Source of the DNA: Bisporella sp. PMI_857
Lineage: Eukaryota; Ascomycota; Leotiomycetes; Helotiales; Helotiaceae
Reading direction: 5' to 3'
Assembly (NCBI GenBank): GCA_021307315.1
Contig: JAJSPD010000050.1
Location: 289,250 to 353,249, forward strand
DNA: 64,000 nucleotides
Part shown: in pieces, positions 12,615-22,899 of the stretch
Position numbering within the stretch: position 1 is the first letter of the stretch
Layout of the letters: every line of letters begins with the position of its first letter
Translations under genes and position numbers: made by a program
The notes under the pieces: generated by a model
Databases searched by the model: none
The model's input: only the letters and a program-made list of their open reading frames with translations
What the model was told of the DNA's origin: nothing

Positions 12615-13364
12615 TTACAGGAGGAGATTCTCCTGCCATTTCTTCTTCCATCTCAGTCTTTCCGCCCAAAGGTTTCGGAATACCAACTTGTGATCGTCGG
12701 GCATGCCTATGCGTCCCGGAACCTCATTGTTTAGGATCTCTATCAAGTTCTGGATAATATACAGCCCACAGCTGACGCCATCATCCTGTCTAAAGCAATC
12801 CCGATCAGCTACATAGTGTAGTTCATGGCCTGGACGGCCCCAAAAATGCTCCTTAAACACCTTATAGAACTTGAAAATGACGTTGCGGGCTTTGTCTTCC
12901 ACCGTGCCTCCAGCATAGCTGAGACTGTCAATGAATGTGATGTGGCGGTGTTTGAGTGACACATAAAACAGGGTCCAATGGCCATTACCTATATTATATG
13001 GTATCGCTAAAGCGTTGACTTTGGAGTGGCTAGGAATGCTTGGAAAGAAGAACTTTGGTGTGTCTACAGGCTTATGGCAACCTTCGCTTTCCCAAGTATG
13101 TAGCCAAGTCGGATCAACAAACACCTTTGAAGAAGTCCTTCTGAGCTCCTTGGTTTCCTCGAGGACGATAACACGTATCCCAGAGTCAGTTACGAGACCA
13201 TCTTCCGAGCCCATGCTATTGATGTCTGCGTCATTAGTCATGTACGTAAAGTCAGTGAGGCGCTCGAGCTCTTCATAGTATGTTTCGCACGATAGTTTGG
13301 CCATCGCATTGGATCCCGGTGCTGTATGAAGGATTGTGTAAACTGTAAGATGGTTTTGTATCAA
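12615..13364 (-). CDS. Ulp1-type (peptidase family C48) cysteine protease domain protein
   Basis: A single open frame of 249 residues that consists almost entirely of a Ulp1/SENP-like catalytic domain. The four expected active-site residues are visible and correctly ordered: His129 in NGHWTLF, Asp146 in TFIDSLS, Gln193 in FRQDDG and Cys199 in VSCGLY. Ulp1 enzymes process or remove SUMO or related modifiers. The frame starts at Met1 (MIQNHLTVY), but Met21 (MAKLSCETY) is an equally possible start. The protein lacks the long N-terminal targeting region of housekeeping Ulp1 and Ulp2. Solitary C48 domains in fungi are often lineage-expanded or derived from mobile elements, so a house-keeping role should not be assumed. 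No transposase lies beside it. Downstream sequence is AT-rich. Confidence 0.72.
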   Translation of the reverse strand: MIQNHLTVYTILHTAPGSNAMAKLSCETYYEELERLTDFTYMTNDADINSMGSEDGLVTDSGIRVIVLEETKELRRTSSKVFVDPTWLHTWESEGCHKPVDTPKFFFPSIPSHSKVNALAIPYNIGNGHWTLFYVSLKHRHITFIDSLSYAGGTVEDKARNVIFKFYKVFKEHFWGRPGHELHYVADRDCFRQDDGVSCGLYIIQNLIEILNNEVPGRIGMPDDHKLVFRNLWAERLRWKKKWQENLLL

Positions 13365-13854
13365 GTTTTGTTAGAGTTATATGTAAAGTTGAATTTGATA
13401 GGTAGTTATGGGCATAAGTGAGATCTGAGTAGGATAGGATGGAGCGAACACTCTGGCCTTATATGCTGAATATAGACATTGTCTGATTAAAGGAATGAAC
13501 ATATTGTATCTAAATCTTTGTTTTTCTTGGAAATATATCATAATGCTTCATTGTGTTCCATGTGAAAATGGATTACATAGACAAACACTCTTTGTGCATC
13601 GGCTGAAAAGCTTAGATTGGCACTGTGGTTAAAAGAAACACCCAATAAAACATTGACAAACAAAAGAATTACGACAATAAGAAAAGGATTTAGAGCACTA
13701 GCCGGACGAAGCTAGCCAAATCGGAAAGAATGGACTAAGAAACGAGGTGCAAGAAAAAAAATCCTGATGAGGGTATTCAAGCTAACCCACATTGGACGGT
13801 AATATGTTTCATGGTTTTGTCATTCGAGGCTTTTTATTACAGCGGTCGGGTATC
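13365..13854. other. Intergenic region, no gene seen
   Basis: AT-rich spacer between the upstream side of the protease gene and the 3' end of the isovaleryl-CoA dehydrogenase gene. It should hold the protease promoter. No other feature was recognised. Confidence 0.5.
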
Positions 13855-15181
13855 TTACGATGCATATTCTTTATTGAATGCTCTTCCCAACACCATACGC
13901 CGAATTTCGCTAGTTCCGGCACCGATTTCATAAAGTTTAGCACTATAAAGTCAGTATAGTATGGGGATCTTGAATTTTGACGTACTCTCGGAGTAATCTT
14001 GACGCTGGCATCTCCTCGACATATCCCATCCCACCTAATAACTGTATGCAATCCAAGGTGCATTCTGTCGCGCGCTCAGCAGCATATAATATTGCGCCTG
14101 CACAATCTTGAGTACGGATGGGATCCCCTTCATCGACCTTTCGTGCAGTGTCATATGTATATGCTCGGGAGGCTTGTAACTTTGTATACATATCTGCAAG
14201 TTTACCTTGCACGAGCTGATTGTGTGCAATTGGCTGTCCGAACTGTTTCCGTTGATGTGTGAATGGAAGAGCAACGTCCAATGTCGATTGCATAATACCA
14301 AGAGGTCCAGCACTTAGTACAAGACGTTCGAGATCCAGCCCTTCCATCAAAACCTTTACGCCACGATTGACCTCGCCCAACACATTCTCTTTCGGAACGA
14401 AGACTCCTTCGAAGACGAGTTCACCGGTATTGCTCCCTCGCATACCCATTTTGTCGAGTTTGCGAGCACAGCTAAAACCTTTAAACTGCTTCTCTACAAT
14501 GAATGCAGTAATGCCTTTCGATGCCTTCTCTGGCTCCGTCTTCGCATAAACAACAATATAGTCCGCATCCGGGCCATTCGTAATCCACATTTTCGTACCG
14601 TCAAGCACGTAGCCACCATCCACAGCTTTTGCGGTAGTCCGCATACTAACAACATCACTACCCGCACCGCTCTCAGACATGGCCAATGCTCCAATCTTTG
14701 TCCCTGCTGTTAGACCTGGGAAAAACTTCTTCTTCTGCTCAGGATTGCCATTCAACTGTAGCTGGTTGACGCATAATTGAGAATGAGCGGCATAGCTCAA
14801 TCCAATTGACCCCGACGCCCTTGATATCTCTTCCATAACAACACAATGTGCCTGATATCCCATAGCCAAGCCACCCACTTCTTCGTCTGCTGTCATGCCC
14901 AAGAACCCCGCGTCTCCCAATTTCTCCCAGAGTTCGTTGGGAAAGGCATTGGTCTTATCCGTCTTCGCGGCAAGCTCTTCTGGTATTTCTCGTCGTGTAA
15001 ATTCTTGGACTCGTTCTCGAAGTTCAGCGAGATCTGCCGAGGTTGGTGGCTCGAAGCCTTGAGGGTGTTTGGACGAGGCATATCGTTGTTGAAATGCTGA
15101 TATTGGACGCTGCGGTTGGGGACACAACGTTGTTTTAGGTCGCGTGACTAGATATCTGATACTCCTCTTCATCGTGGCCAT
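13855..15181 (-). CDS. ivdA: Isovaleryl-CoA dehydrogenase, mitochondrial
   Basis: Two exons, 15181-13986 and 13942-13855, join across a 43-nt intron (GTACGT...TATAG) to give 427 residues. The N-terminus ([19 protein letters not shown]) is Arg-rich, as in mitochondrial presequences. Acyl-CoA dehydrogenase motifs are complete: the FAD/substrate block [11 protein letters not shown] at about 167-177, [10 protein letters not shown] at about 199-208, and [11 protein letters not shown] near the C-terminus. The catalytic base is Glu285 in [15 protein letters not shown], the position peculiar to isovaleryl-CoA dehydrogenases. The usual medium-chain position in [12 protein letters not shown] is not acidic. 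Exon 2 supplies that last block ([18 protein letters not shown]). The enzyme oxidises isovaleryl-CoA to 3-methylcrotonyl-CoA in leucine breakdown, passing electrons to ETF. The next gene, divergently transcribed, encodes a subunit of the enzyme for the following step. The symbol follows the Aspergillus nidulans name. Confidence 0.95.
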
Positions 15182-15453
15182 CTTGCAGAATCTTGAGAAG
15201 AAGAAAGCTGACTACATGGTTGCGGCAAAGTTGCTCTAAGTACTTTGAATAATCTGGGGACTGTTTATTCCCCAGACTATCTCTCCACGCCAAGCCCGCA
15301 GGTTGCCGCTGATAAGCGAATCCGTCGAGGGGTTCCAAAGGTACATCTCGAAGCTACCTCCTTCAGAAAATTACTTCCACAATGAATATAGCGTTTGTGC
15401 GTTTGAAAGAGTTTACCTTCTTACTGAAGCTATAGCCTCTCTTGTATTTCATA
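15182..15453. promoter_or_regulatory. Shared divergent promoter region of the leucine-catabolism pair
   Basis: About 260 bases separate the start codons of the isovaleryl-CoA dehydrogenase (-) and the carboxylase beta subunit (+), so the two genes very likely share control elements. A GATAAG hexamer at 15311-15316 fits the consensus of fungal GATA factors of nitrogen control, but such a short motif can occur by chance. Confidence 0.55.
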
Positions 15454-17252
15454 ATGACAGCCCTTAAAGCGCCCCGAGACTTGCTGAGGCTCACAAGATG
15501 TATCGCCAGACCTCAAACATCAGCAAGCTCTCTAAGAAGGAGCGTTTCTAGAGGAATTGCTACGCATTGTCCTCCTAACCAAGCCAATGCTATATCTGTG
15601 CTACCTACAATAATTGATCCTAGTTCCGAAGAATATAAGGTGAATGCGAGGCAGATGGGGGAGGTCATGGCGAAGCTGGAGAAGCTTACGCAAAAGATAC
15701 ACGAAGGAGGACCACCTAAGGCACGGGAGAAACACATTGCGAGGAAGAAGATGCTGCCTAGGGACCGAGTCACGGCCTTAATTGATCCTGGAACCTCATT
15801 CTTAGAGCTCTCTGCTCTGGCCGGCCACGAAGTATATCCAGAAGCTGAGGTCCCAGCTGGCGGCATTATAACGGGAGTTGGAGTCATTGAAGGAGTTACA
15901 TGCATGATTGTTGCGAATGATAGTACTGTTAAGGGAGGAACTTACTATCCAATCACTGTCAAAAAGCATTTGAGGGCTCAGGAGATAGCCCAGGAGAACA
16001 ACCTGCCGTAAGTCTAGTCATCCTAGTGTATACACCTAGCTGACTTATTTAGATGTGTGTATTTGGTTGATTCTGGCGGTGCCAATCTTCCTCATCAAGC
16101 AGATGTCTTTCCTGACAAAGGACATTTTGGCCGAATATTTTTCAACCAAGCGAGGATGAGTTCTATGGGGATACCTCAGATTGCCGTGGTTATGGGACCA
16201 TGTACTGCTGGTGGTGCATACGTCCCAGCAATGTCAGATGAAAGCATCATCGTTGATGGCCAGGGTCATATTTTCCTAGCTGGACCACCACTGGTCAAAG
16301 CAGCAACTGGCGAGGTAGTGAGCGCTGAGGATCTGGGAGGGGGGAAGATGCATACCTCAGTCTCAGGAGTGACTGATTATCTTGCTGTGGACGATGCACA
16401 TGCCTTAGTCCTCGCGAGAAGATCTATCAGTAATCTTAATTGGCCAAAGAAGGAGTTTCCTGCACCAGCAACTTATAAAGAGCCTCTCTATGACCTACAG
16501 GAGCTTGATCAAGGTATTGCAAGCACAAATTTACGCAAACCTCTTCCGATCCATGAGATTATCGCGCGGATCGTCGATGGCAGCGTATTTTCTGAATTCA
16601 AGCGCGATTTTGGAAACACTTTGGTCACAGGATTTGCCCATATCTATGGCCACAAGGTCGGGATTATCGCGAACAATGGTATTTTGTTCAGCACATCATC
16701 TTTGAAAGGATCCCATTTCATCGAGCTTTGCTGCCAGAGACAGATACCATTGATTTTTCTACAGAACATTAGTGGTTTCATGGTTGGCACAGATGCCGAG
16801 CGGGAAGGCATTGCTAAGAACGGCGCCAAACTCGTAACTGCTGTGGCATGCGCAAACGTACCAAAATTCACTGTTGTGGTTGGTGCAAGCAATGGCGCCG
16901 GAAACTATGGTATGTGTGGTAGAGCATACAGCCCAAGATTCTTATGGATGTGGCCAAATGCAAAGATCGGTGTGATGGGCAGCGAGCAGTTGACTGCAGT
17001 GATGGAAACTGTGGGTAAGGCAGTCGATCCAGAGCTGAAAGCGAGAATTGAGCGGGAAAGCGAAGCGGTGTTTTCGTCAGCGAGGTTATGGGTAAGTCCT
17101 TCATAGATCGTAGTTTTCGTCGCTAATAAGCTTAGGATGATGGTGTTATACCTCCAAGTCACACACGGAGAGTTCTCGGATTGAGTCTAATGGCTGCTTT
17201 AGGAGGCAAGAACCAACCAGTCGATACAAAATTTGGAGTCTTTAGAATGTAG
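15454..17252 (+). CDS. mccB: 3-methylcrotonyl-CoA carboxylase, beta (carboxyltransferase) subunit, mitochondrial
   Basis: Three exons: start to 16007, 16053-17091 and 17136-17252. The introns are GTAAGT...TTTAG (45 nt) and GTAAGT...CTTAG (44 nt). With the ATG at 15454 ([16 protein letters not shown]) the product is 569 residues; an in-frame ATG at 15442 would add four. The opening is Arg-rich and acid-free, as expected of a mitochondrial presequence. Acyl-CoA carboxyltransferase blocks are clear: [55 protein letters not shown] in the N-lobe, and [20 protein letters not shown] and [20 protein letters not shown] in the C-lobe. The end DTKFGVFRM matches the MCC beta type. With the biotin-carrying alpha subunit it carboxylates 3-methylcrotonyl-CoA, the product of the divergently transcribed neighbour. 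No alpha-subunit gene is in this window. Confidence 0.95.
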
Positions 17253-18657
17253 ATGTAGTAATACCAAAGAACGATAAATAACGAGATCTTGAACTATTGA
17301 ACTTTCCATAAATTAAACCAATCTCAACGCAAAGTTATGGCGAAATGGCAGACTCTTTTTGCCCGGATTCTTTTCCAAGCATACTACTACAATAATCCGA
17401 CCAACGGAAGATGAGGCCAACTCCATGCTGTCATCATACCGATCCTAAGATATGCTGTTCCAAGGTTGCTGAATGAGCCCCAGAAAGGGGACAGGAAAAT
17501 TGTCTCTTGTTTCATCCATGTGATATATGGAACGGAAATTTCGGCCCTGCTGTCGATGCTTGAAAGCTCTATCTTTTCGACTCCAGTGGCTATTATGCTC
17601 ACCGCGAAATGGAGTTCGCATTATGGAGAACACAACATCATCGCATGTACGAGAGAGACTACTGTGATACTTACTTCAGCAGATGTCCCCCAAGTGAGCT
17701 GGCTGAGAAATTTGAAGGCGGAGTGCTCCTTTATACATTAAAGCCGTGTCCGATATACTCTTCGAAGGTTCCTGATCATATTTCTGTGCGACTTAAACCC
17801 CAATGACTGATTACTAGTAAAAATGGCGCTTGCCAATTGAGGTTGCTTCTGGAGAAGTATTGCCCAGCAGGGGGGTACTGAATATCTTCCGGAAATTACG
17901 AGCTTCATTAATGCGCGGAAGTGAACACTAGATAAGAAATAAATACTTAGAGAACGCTTTACGGTAGCTAGGATTTTTACTTTGCAGACCTTATTTTGCA
18001 GCGGTTTTGGGATACTGGTAAAGGATAGGCATTTCCCTTTTCACTGCTGGGTAGCCTAAAAGATTGGAGTTCTAGGAGTGAAAAGAAAGGGAGTAAAACG
18101 ACTGGGAATGGAGACGGTCTGGATGTGCAGAGAAGTGAGTGGCAGGCCTGGTATTAATGCACACAGCAGGATACTCTAAATTTAAATATTTTAAGACTAC
18201 TACTCTCACAGCTTCCATTTTAACACTATGCGATACGCACGAGCGAAAAATAGGTCGATTAATATGCGATATGAAGCAATACCCTAGTAATTGCTAACCG
18301 GTGCCTTCCTCACGCCATTGACTACGTGTAAGGGTGATTTATCCCATAGAGTTCGCCCGATATCTAAAGCACTATTCCATTAATGCTACTGATTCTTCAG
18401 TTTTACCTTGGCCATTCCCTGTGAAGGCGAAATTGCTCCTACTGGTTGGCGTAGTTGGGTGCTCCAGCCCCAAAACCATCTTCATCGACTCTTACACTTG
18501 CACCTCCAAGTCTTCGGCCTTCCTCTAGCGTCTCTGATTGCGGTAGGTACAGCCAGGTTAGTCATACTCGTGAGTATGCTCGGAAATATGGTAGAGCTGT
18601 CTTTGACCAATATAGCAGGGTACTCAGAAGACTCATCGTCGAGGCTTGGAGTGGCCT
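17253..18657. other. Intergenic region, no gene seen
   Basis: Begins a gene-poor zone that extends to 22.9 kb. Open frames such as 17466-17741 (+) are short and unlike protein families I know. A long + strand open frame that starts at 18408 appears to be antisense to the broken reading frame described next. Confidence 0.4.
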
Positions 18658-18669
18658 TTCCCCTATCCT

Positions 18670-19084
18670 TCTACCCAAGAATCACAGTTCTTAATTCCCA
18701 CTCCTCGATCCTTGCGCCAGTCTTTGATTCCACATGCGCTAGTCCCAACCTCGCATACTCTCCCAAACGCTTTATCTCAAGCAGCACCAGCGCGTTCACA
18801 AAACTCCCCTTATCATATAGACAAAGTAGCAGAATATCCACATCTCCACGAAGCCCTATATCCAGCGTTACAGTCCCAATATCAGTTCCATCCTTCACTT
18901 TAAGGTTTCACCATCCACGTCGCGGTGCATCACCAGGGTCAACAATAGTCGCCCCCCTTACCCAGCCTTTTATCTCAAGCCACGCGTGCTTTATCTGTTC
19001 GAATGGGTCTACTGGCAGGACCGGAGTCGGGATCCCACCACCCACCATAGTTATACCGAGCGCCAACCCAAGTATCTGTATCAT
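18670..19084 (-). pseudogene. Broken reading frame of unknown family
   Basis: Reading leftwards from an ATG at 19084, the frame begins MIQILGLALGITMVGGG, a short hydrophobic, signal-like opening. It continues for 58 residues to an in-frame TGA after RRGW, then stays open for about 79 more residues (from NLKVKDGTDIGTV) to a TAG. The two halves read as one continuous protein of about 138 residues interrupted by a single stop just after a TGG codon. A G-to-A change (TGG to TGA) or a missed intron would explain it. The opposite strand is open for 269 codons, but that frame is Ser/Pro-rich and unstructured, so I take it for a shadow. No family was recognised. Confidence 0.35.
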
Positions 19085-19156
19085 ATCTCATTGTTGGAAT
19101 GGGATACTTGAACTTTCTCCACTCGCTGATATCATCTCCTCATCTGATTTCGCTTT

Positions 19157-19665
19157 CTATTCTCTGTTCTCTGTATTCGATGTAAAGACTTCCTTCTCTG
19201 TGTTTCTTTCCTTTTGATGGGTAAGATCTAGATTTCCTGTTTGAGTGATCAATTCATTCGGGCCCCCCTTGGTGTCAGTCCTCCCAGGGATCTCTCTGTA
19301 AGCAAAGCTGAAAGTGTTCTCTGGTTCATCTCCACCCGTGTCAGTGGGGACGTTACGAGGCATAGTCCTTCCGTGCGTGAAATCAAAGTCATGAGCGCGT
19401 ATATTCTTTAGCGTTTCTAGCTGGTATATAGTATGGGCCTGGTTACGCTGGCTGGCTCGAAAGATTGCCGCATAAACGGAATGTTGGTCAGTGAGAATGC
19501 AATAGGCAAGGAATAGTCAAGATGCTCCATCTTCGTGCCAACAAGGTCATTAATGAACTTTGAGATGCTTCTTGACCATGCTGCAGCCAGCTCTTGGGTG
19601 GCTGAGGCTGAAACTAGGGCGGCGCTTCGTTTGCTCTGACTTCGGTTCGCTGTCAACGATCCCAA
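19157..19665 (-). pseudogene. Frameshifted reading frame of unknown family
   Basis: Two adjacent leftward frames look like parts of one protein. The first (19665 to about 19450) begins MGSLTANRSQSKRSAALVS and includes KMEHLDYSLPIAF and IPFMRQSFEPAS. The second, one frame over, continues as QAHTIYQLETLKNIRAHDFDF and THGRTMPRNVPTDTGGDEPE down to about 19160. The switch falls near 19445, where no convincing splice pair is present. The second half is strongly protein-like (charged, few rare residues), but I do not recognise its family. Either a frameshift has broken the gene or a non-obvious intron joins it. Confidence 0.3.
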
Positions 19666-20575
19666 ATGCCAAATATGTCGCCTTCGGACCCAAAGGGTAA
19701 ACTATGAATCCGACAGGTCGACCTGCAGTAGCTCGCGGGCTTCGTCCGACCCATTAAAGTTTCCTAGCTTTTGCATGCCACTAAATCCGTACCTGAATAA
19801 CAATCCCACCACTTCTTCAATTGTATTAAAATCTTGGATTTTATTATGGGAAGGTGCCTAGATGATGTACTAACAATGGTATTGTTATGCATCGCTACAA
19901 GCGCATAAAACCAGTCAATTGCTGGCTGCCATGGGAGAATGCTATGGCTAGCTGTCTAATGTCGATGATAGAGAAGACTTCTTCGTCCGAGATGAGTTGG
20001 GTTTCAAGCTAATTCTTGACATCAGCCATACCGCTAAAAGCCAAATTGATTCTAAGCTATTAGGTCTGTCTACTTTTGATAAACCACCCATTTATTCGAA
20101 TTATCACGTGCCAAAATGTCTCCAGTTGGTCAATACACACCTTGTTAACTTTCATAACATTTAACATTACTCGTCATTATAAGAGCCTTATTTTCTACTA
20201 TTAAGACTTTGTTGTAAAACCTAAAGCCTCTTAATGCGCATGCATGATATATTGCACGTGAGCGCAAGCCAGCCTCAGTGTTGCTAGTTTGGCTATCTGG
20301 TCCACAAATTTAGTATATAAATTCTCAGCCTATCTTAACCTAAAAGGGTTACAAATCGATTAATGTAAAAATATTTAAGTATAATACTAATGCATTTAAA
20401 ACTAACTTATTTCAATTTATATCAAGCTTTTTGCAGCTTAGCTAAAGTAGCTACCTTACTACAAGACTTTCGCTTCGCTGGGATGTCGGTTAAAAAAGCC
20501 TCTCCATTTTCAGAATGATTGGGAACCAAAAAAAAAAAAGGGTGGTGAAATGATAAAAAAAAAGAAAGACCTTCA
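19666..20575. other. AT-rich gene-poor stretch
   Basis: Increasingly AT-rich towards 20100-20500, where both strands carry dense stops. The composition suggests an old, mutated repeat, but no terminal repeats or coding relics could be identified. Confidence 0.4.
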
Positions 20576-20576
20576 A

Positions 20577-20660
20577 GGTCTCACTGGGAATCGAACCCAG
20601 ATCCTCAGGAGATTCCACTTAAGAGTGTTCAAAACCTAATGTGCTAACCATTCTGAGGTA
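20577..20660 (-). tRNA. tRNA-Gln(UUG)-like gene with an intron; 5' half degenerate
   Basis: Reading leftwards, the 3' half is excellent: T arm CTGGG-TTCGATT-CCCAG with a perfect B-box (GGTTCGATTCC), 3' acceptor strand TGAGACC, then a T-rich pol III terminator after 20575. The anticodon stem TTAGG (20639-20635) pairs with CCTGA (20609-20605). The loop reads TT-TTG-A, giving anticodon UUG, followed by an 18-nt intron (20628-20611) in the canonical position after base 37. The D-loop block ATGGTTAGCAC matches eukaryotic tRNA-Gln. The 5' side of the D stem seems deleted, however, and only CTCA of the expected 5' acceptor strand GGTCTCA pairs. It may therefore be a pseudogene. Confidence 0.55.
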
Positions 20661-20995
20661 ATGTCAGTACCAGGCAAAGTTTGTTGGATGGGAAGATAAC
20701 GTACACACCATGAAACCGCTCTAATTGGTTTACAACTTGAGATTTCCGCTGCTTAAAATTTTAAATATACCTAACAACAAATATTTGGATTAAGCCTTAT
20801 TCAATCCCCAAATACAAATTTACATAATACGAAGATTGACCACAAGGAAAATCAAAGGAATGTGCCTATTAAATACAAATCCAACATGCGATAGTCGCAT
20901 CGAAATTAATTCGGTAGAAGGACATGCCTCTTTTAAAATTGCGATAGTATTTGGATAATTGGGTTAAATTCTTTAACTCTATTGTACCACAGTGG

Positions 20996-21247
20996 TTATA
21001 GTCTTTTTCCAGGAAGTCCATCACCATAATGATAATTATCAAACAGGTCCTTCGTCATATAATCCGCATTATAATCCATATTATCGAAATACCGAGCAGA
21101 GCGCTCCTCGGCTCGATCCCGTAAAGCATCCCAGTTTTGACATCTCTTTATCCGCCCATGGCCTCCGTCTCTATGGCCAGTCGTGAATAGAAGTGTGCCG
21201 TCTGGATTACGCATGACATATTGACGCGGCGCATCAAAGCAGTGCAC
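20996..21247 (-). pseudogene. Possible gene fragment of unknown family
   Basis: A leftward frame of 83 codons contains a protein-like stretch (VMRNPDGTLLFTTGHRDGG, then NWDALRDRAEERSARYFD and DYMTKDLFDNYHYGDG) ending in KRL and a stop. It lacks an ATG start. The upstream sequence is closed in this frame but open in a neighbouring frame (TTISRDATDISPI), so it may be a remnant or the last exon of an unrecognised gene. The function is unknown. Confidence 0.3.
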
Positions 21248-22180
21248 ATTATAGGGGAAATATCAGTGGCATCTCGCGAGATAGTGGTTCCGAAAGGTAC
21301 TCTGTGATTGAATGTTATGAAAATTCAATATACGCTTCACCTAGTTGAAATCGAGATTATTGGAAAGGAAATAGACATCTACGATACAGTAAATCGCATG
21401 GTATGAATGAAGTATATAGAGAATCTTGCCTTCGTCGCCAGGCACACTCACTGTTGGACGTAAATTGTGCTTTGCGACATACTCTGGGCCAAGTATCACA
21501 AATTCGTGCCCAGTAAGAATGCTTCTCCAAGCAGAATTGGCTTTCGTGATAAGGTTGGACGCATAGCGGTTTGGAAGGAAAATGCGGCGATATAGATTAC
21601 GGGCTCAGTTTAAACCATCTAAGTAGCTTGTCAACCATTATATATGTTTATGGGATGGAGCAGACTTGCGCGGCGAGAGTAGCGAATCTCTTCCAGATGG
21701 GTTGTGAGTCTATGATAGCATAAAGCTTTGCATAATGACTATAATAAAGAGCAAAAATACGTGGATGGAATATGATAATGGGCCGCGATGACTAACTATT
21801 AAAGTTGAATGAAAGCGAAGATTTCTCTATTTATTTCTCCCCCAGAATCTAAATCTGGCTATTGGCTTATTGAAGGTAAATTTGTAGGCTGTTATCTCGG
21901 CCACGATCTACGCCGCCTTGTTTTCGATGGCGCCCCGCAGGGTAAATTGCACGGCGTTGATGTAGTTAGCTATTGGGATCTGGGTTTTGAGTTCTTCCGC
22001 CACAAAGGTAAATTTATGGTCCAAGTTTATTGAGGCGGATACTCAACATCCAAATGCTGAGTTACAGGCTCTTTAGGGGAAGATCGAGTATGTCCATTTT
22101 CCTTTCGATCTTCATGTTATCCAGTATCCAAGAAGACTAGTTGGTCTTGCATACTAACGAGTCTAAATCATTATCTCTAT
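21248..22180. other. Gene-poor stretch, no gene seen
   Basis: A + strand open frame at 21809-22033 (74 codons) has no recognisable motif. The minus-strand frame opposite it is broken. I see nothing supportable here. Confidence 0.35.
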
Positions 22181-22573
22181 GACACACATCCTACATCAAT
22201 GGGAATGGGAAGGACAAGTCACAGCGGCGAAACAGTTATGCCTTCTTTTGCGGCTTGGGAGTTTAGTGGTCGGTTATCAGGCAGGTATGATTGGAGGGAC
22301 GAGGAAGAAGATGTCTGTGAGCAGACCGAGTTCTATTGATTGCAGAGAGCCCAAGAGAGGAACCGGAGCCGACTACAATGCCATCAGTGGATGAGACAAG
22401 ATCCAGATACATAGGAAAAGATGTTGGATGTGGTTAGCAAAGAGACGGGAACGGAGTGGAAGACTGATGCTTGTGTAACGACGTGGGAGGAGGTGGGATA
22501 TGACCCTAAGGAGACGGCGTATCTAGTGGAGGAGGCGAGGATGCTGCAGTTTGTTGTGACCAGAATTAAGTAA
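22181..22573 (+). pseudogene. Decayed reading frame with two in-frame stops
   Basis: One + strand frame reads as a continuous acidic protein of about 130 codons interrupted by only two stops, a TGA after EQTEFY and a TAG after RQDPDT. The last third (SKETGTEWKTDACVTTWEEV, then GYDPKETAYLVEEARMLQFV) is clearly protein-like. It ends with a TAA at 22571-22573. No family was recognised and no start is evident. It could alternatively hold unseen introns. Confidence 0.3.
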
Positions 22574-22899
22574 AGTAGTTCTGTACCTAGATTGTGAGAG
22601 TGTAAAACGTAATGGGACATCCCTTTTCAAAGGACCCTTTCCTGACGACGATTGAATGGACCCTCTCCCTCCCTGCGTCAGTTTGTAATTATTGAGAGTT
22701 TAACGTGATTTGTTATCGTAATCGATTAGGTGTAGCAATTCATATAGAGTAGCTACAACAATTGTGAAATCAGTAAAAGTTCTTAGAAGTACCTTTTAAA
22801 GAGAACAGTATACAAAATCTAAAATCGAACGATACTGTCATCCTTTCGAACCCAATTTCATTGTGATTAATATTATTTGTGTCATTCTTTCAACAATAC

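Noticed and set aside
18408..19217. A 269-codon + strand open frame
   Set aside because: It is Ser/Pro/Ile-rich without domain features, and the opposite strand carries a better protein-like (though broken) frame, so it is probably a shadow.
22840..22865. TTTCGAACCCAA as the T-loop of a second tRNA
   Set aside because: No pairing T stem, acceptor or anticodon arm could be drawn around it.
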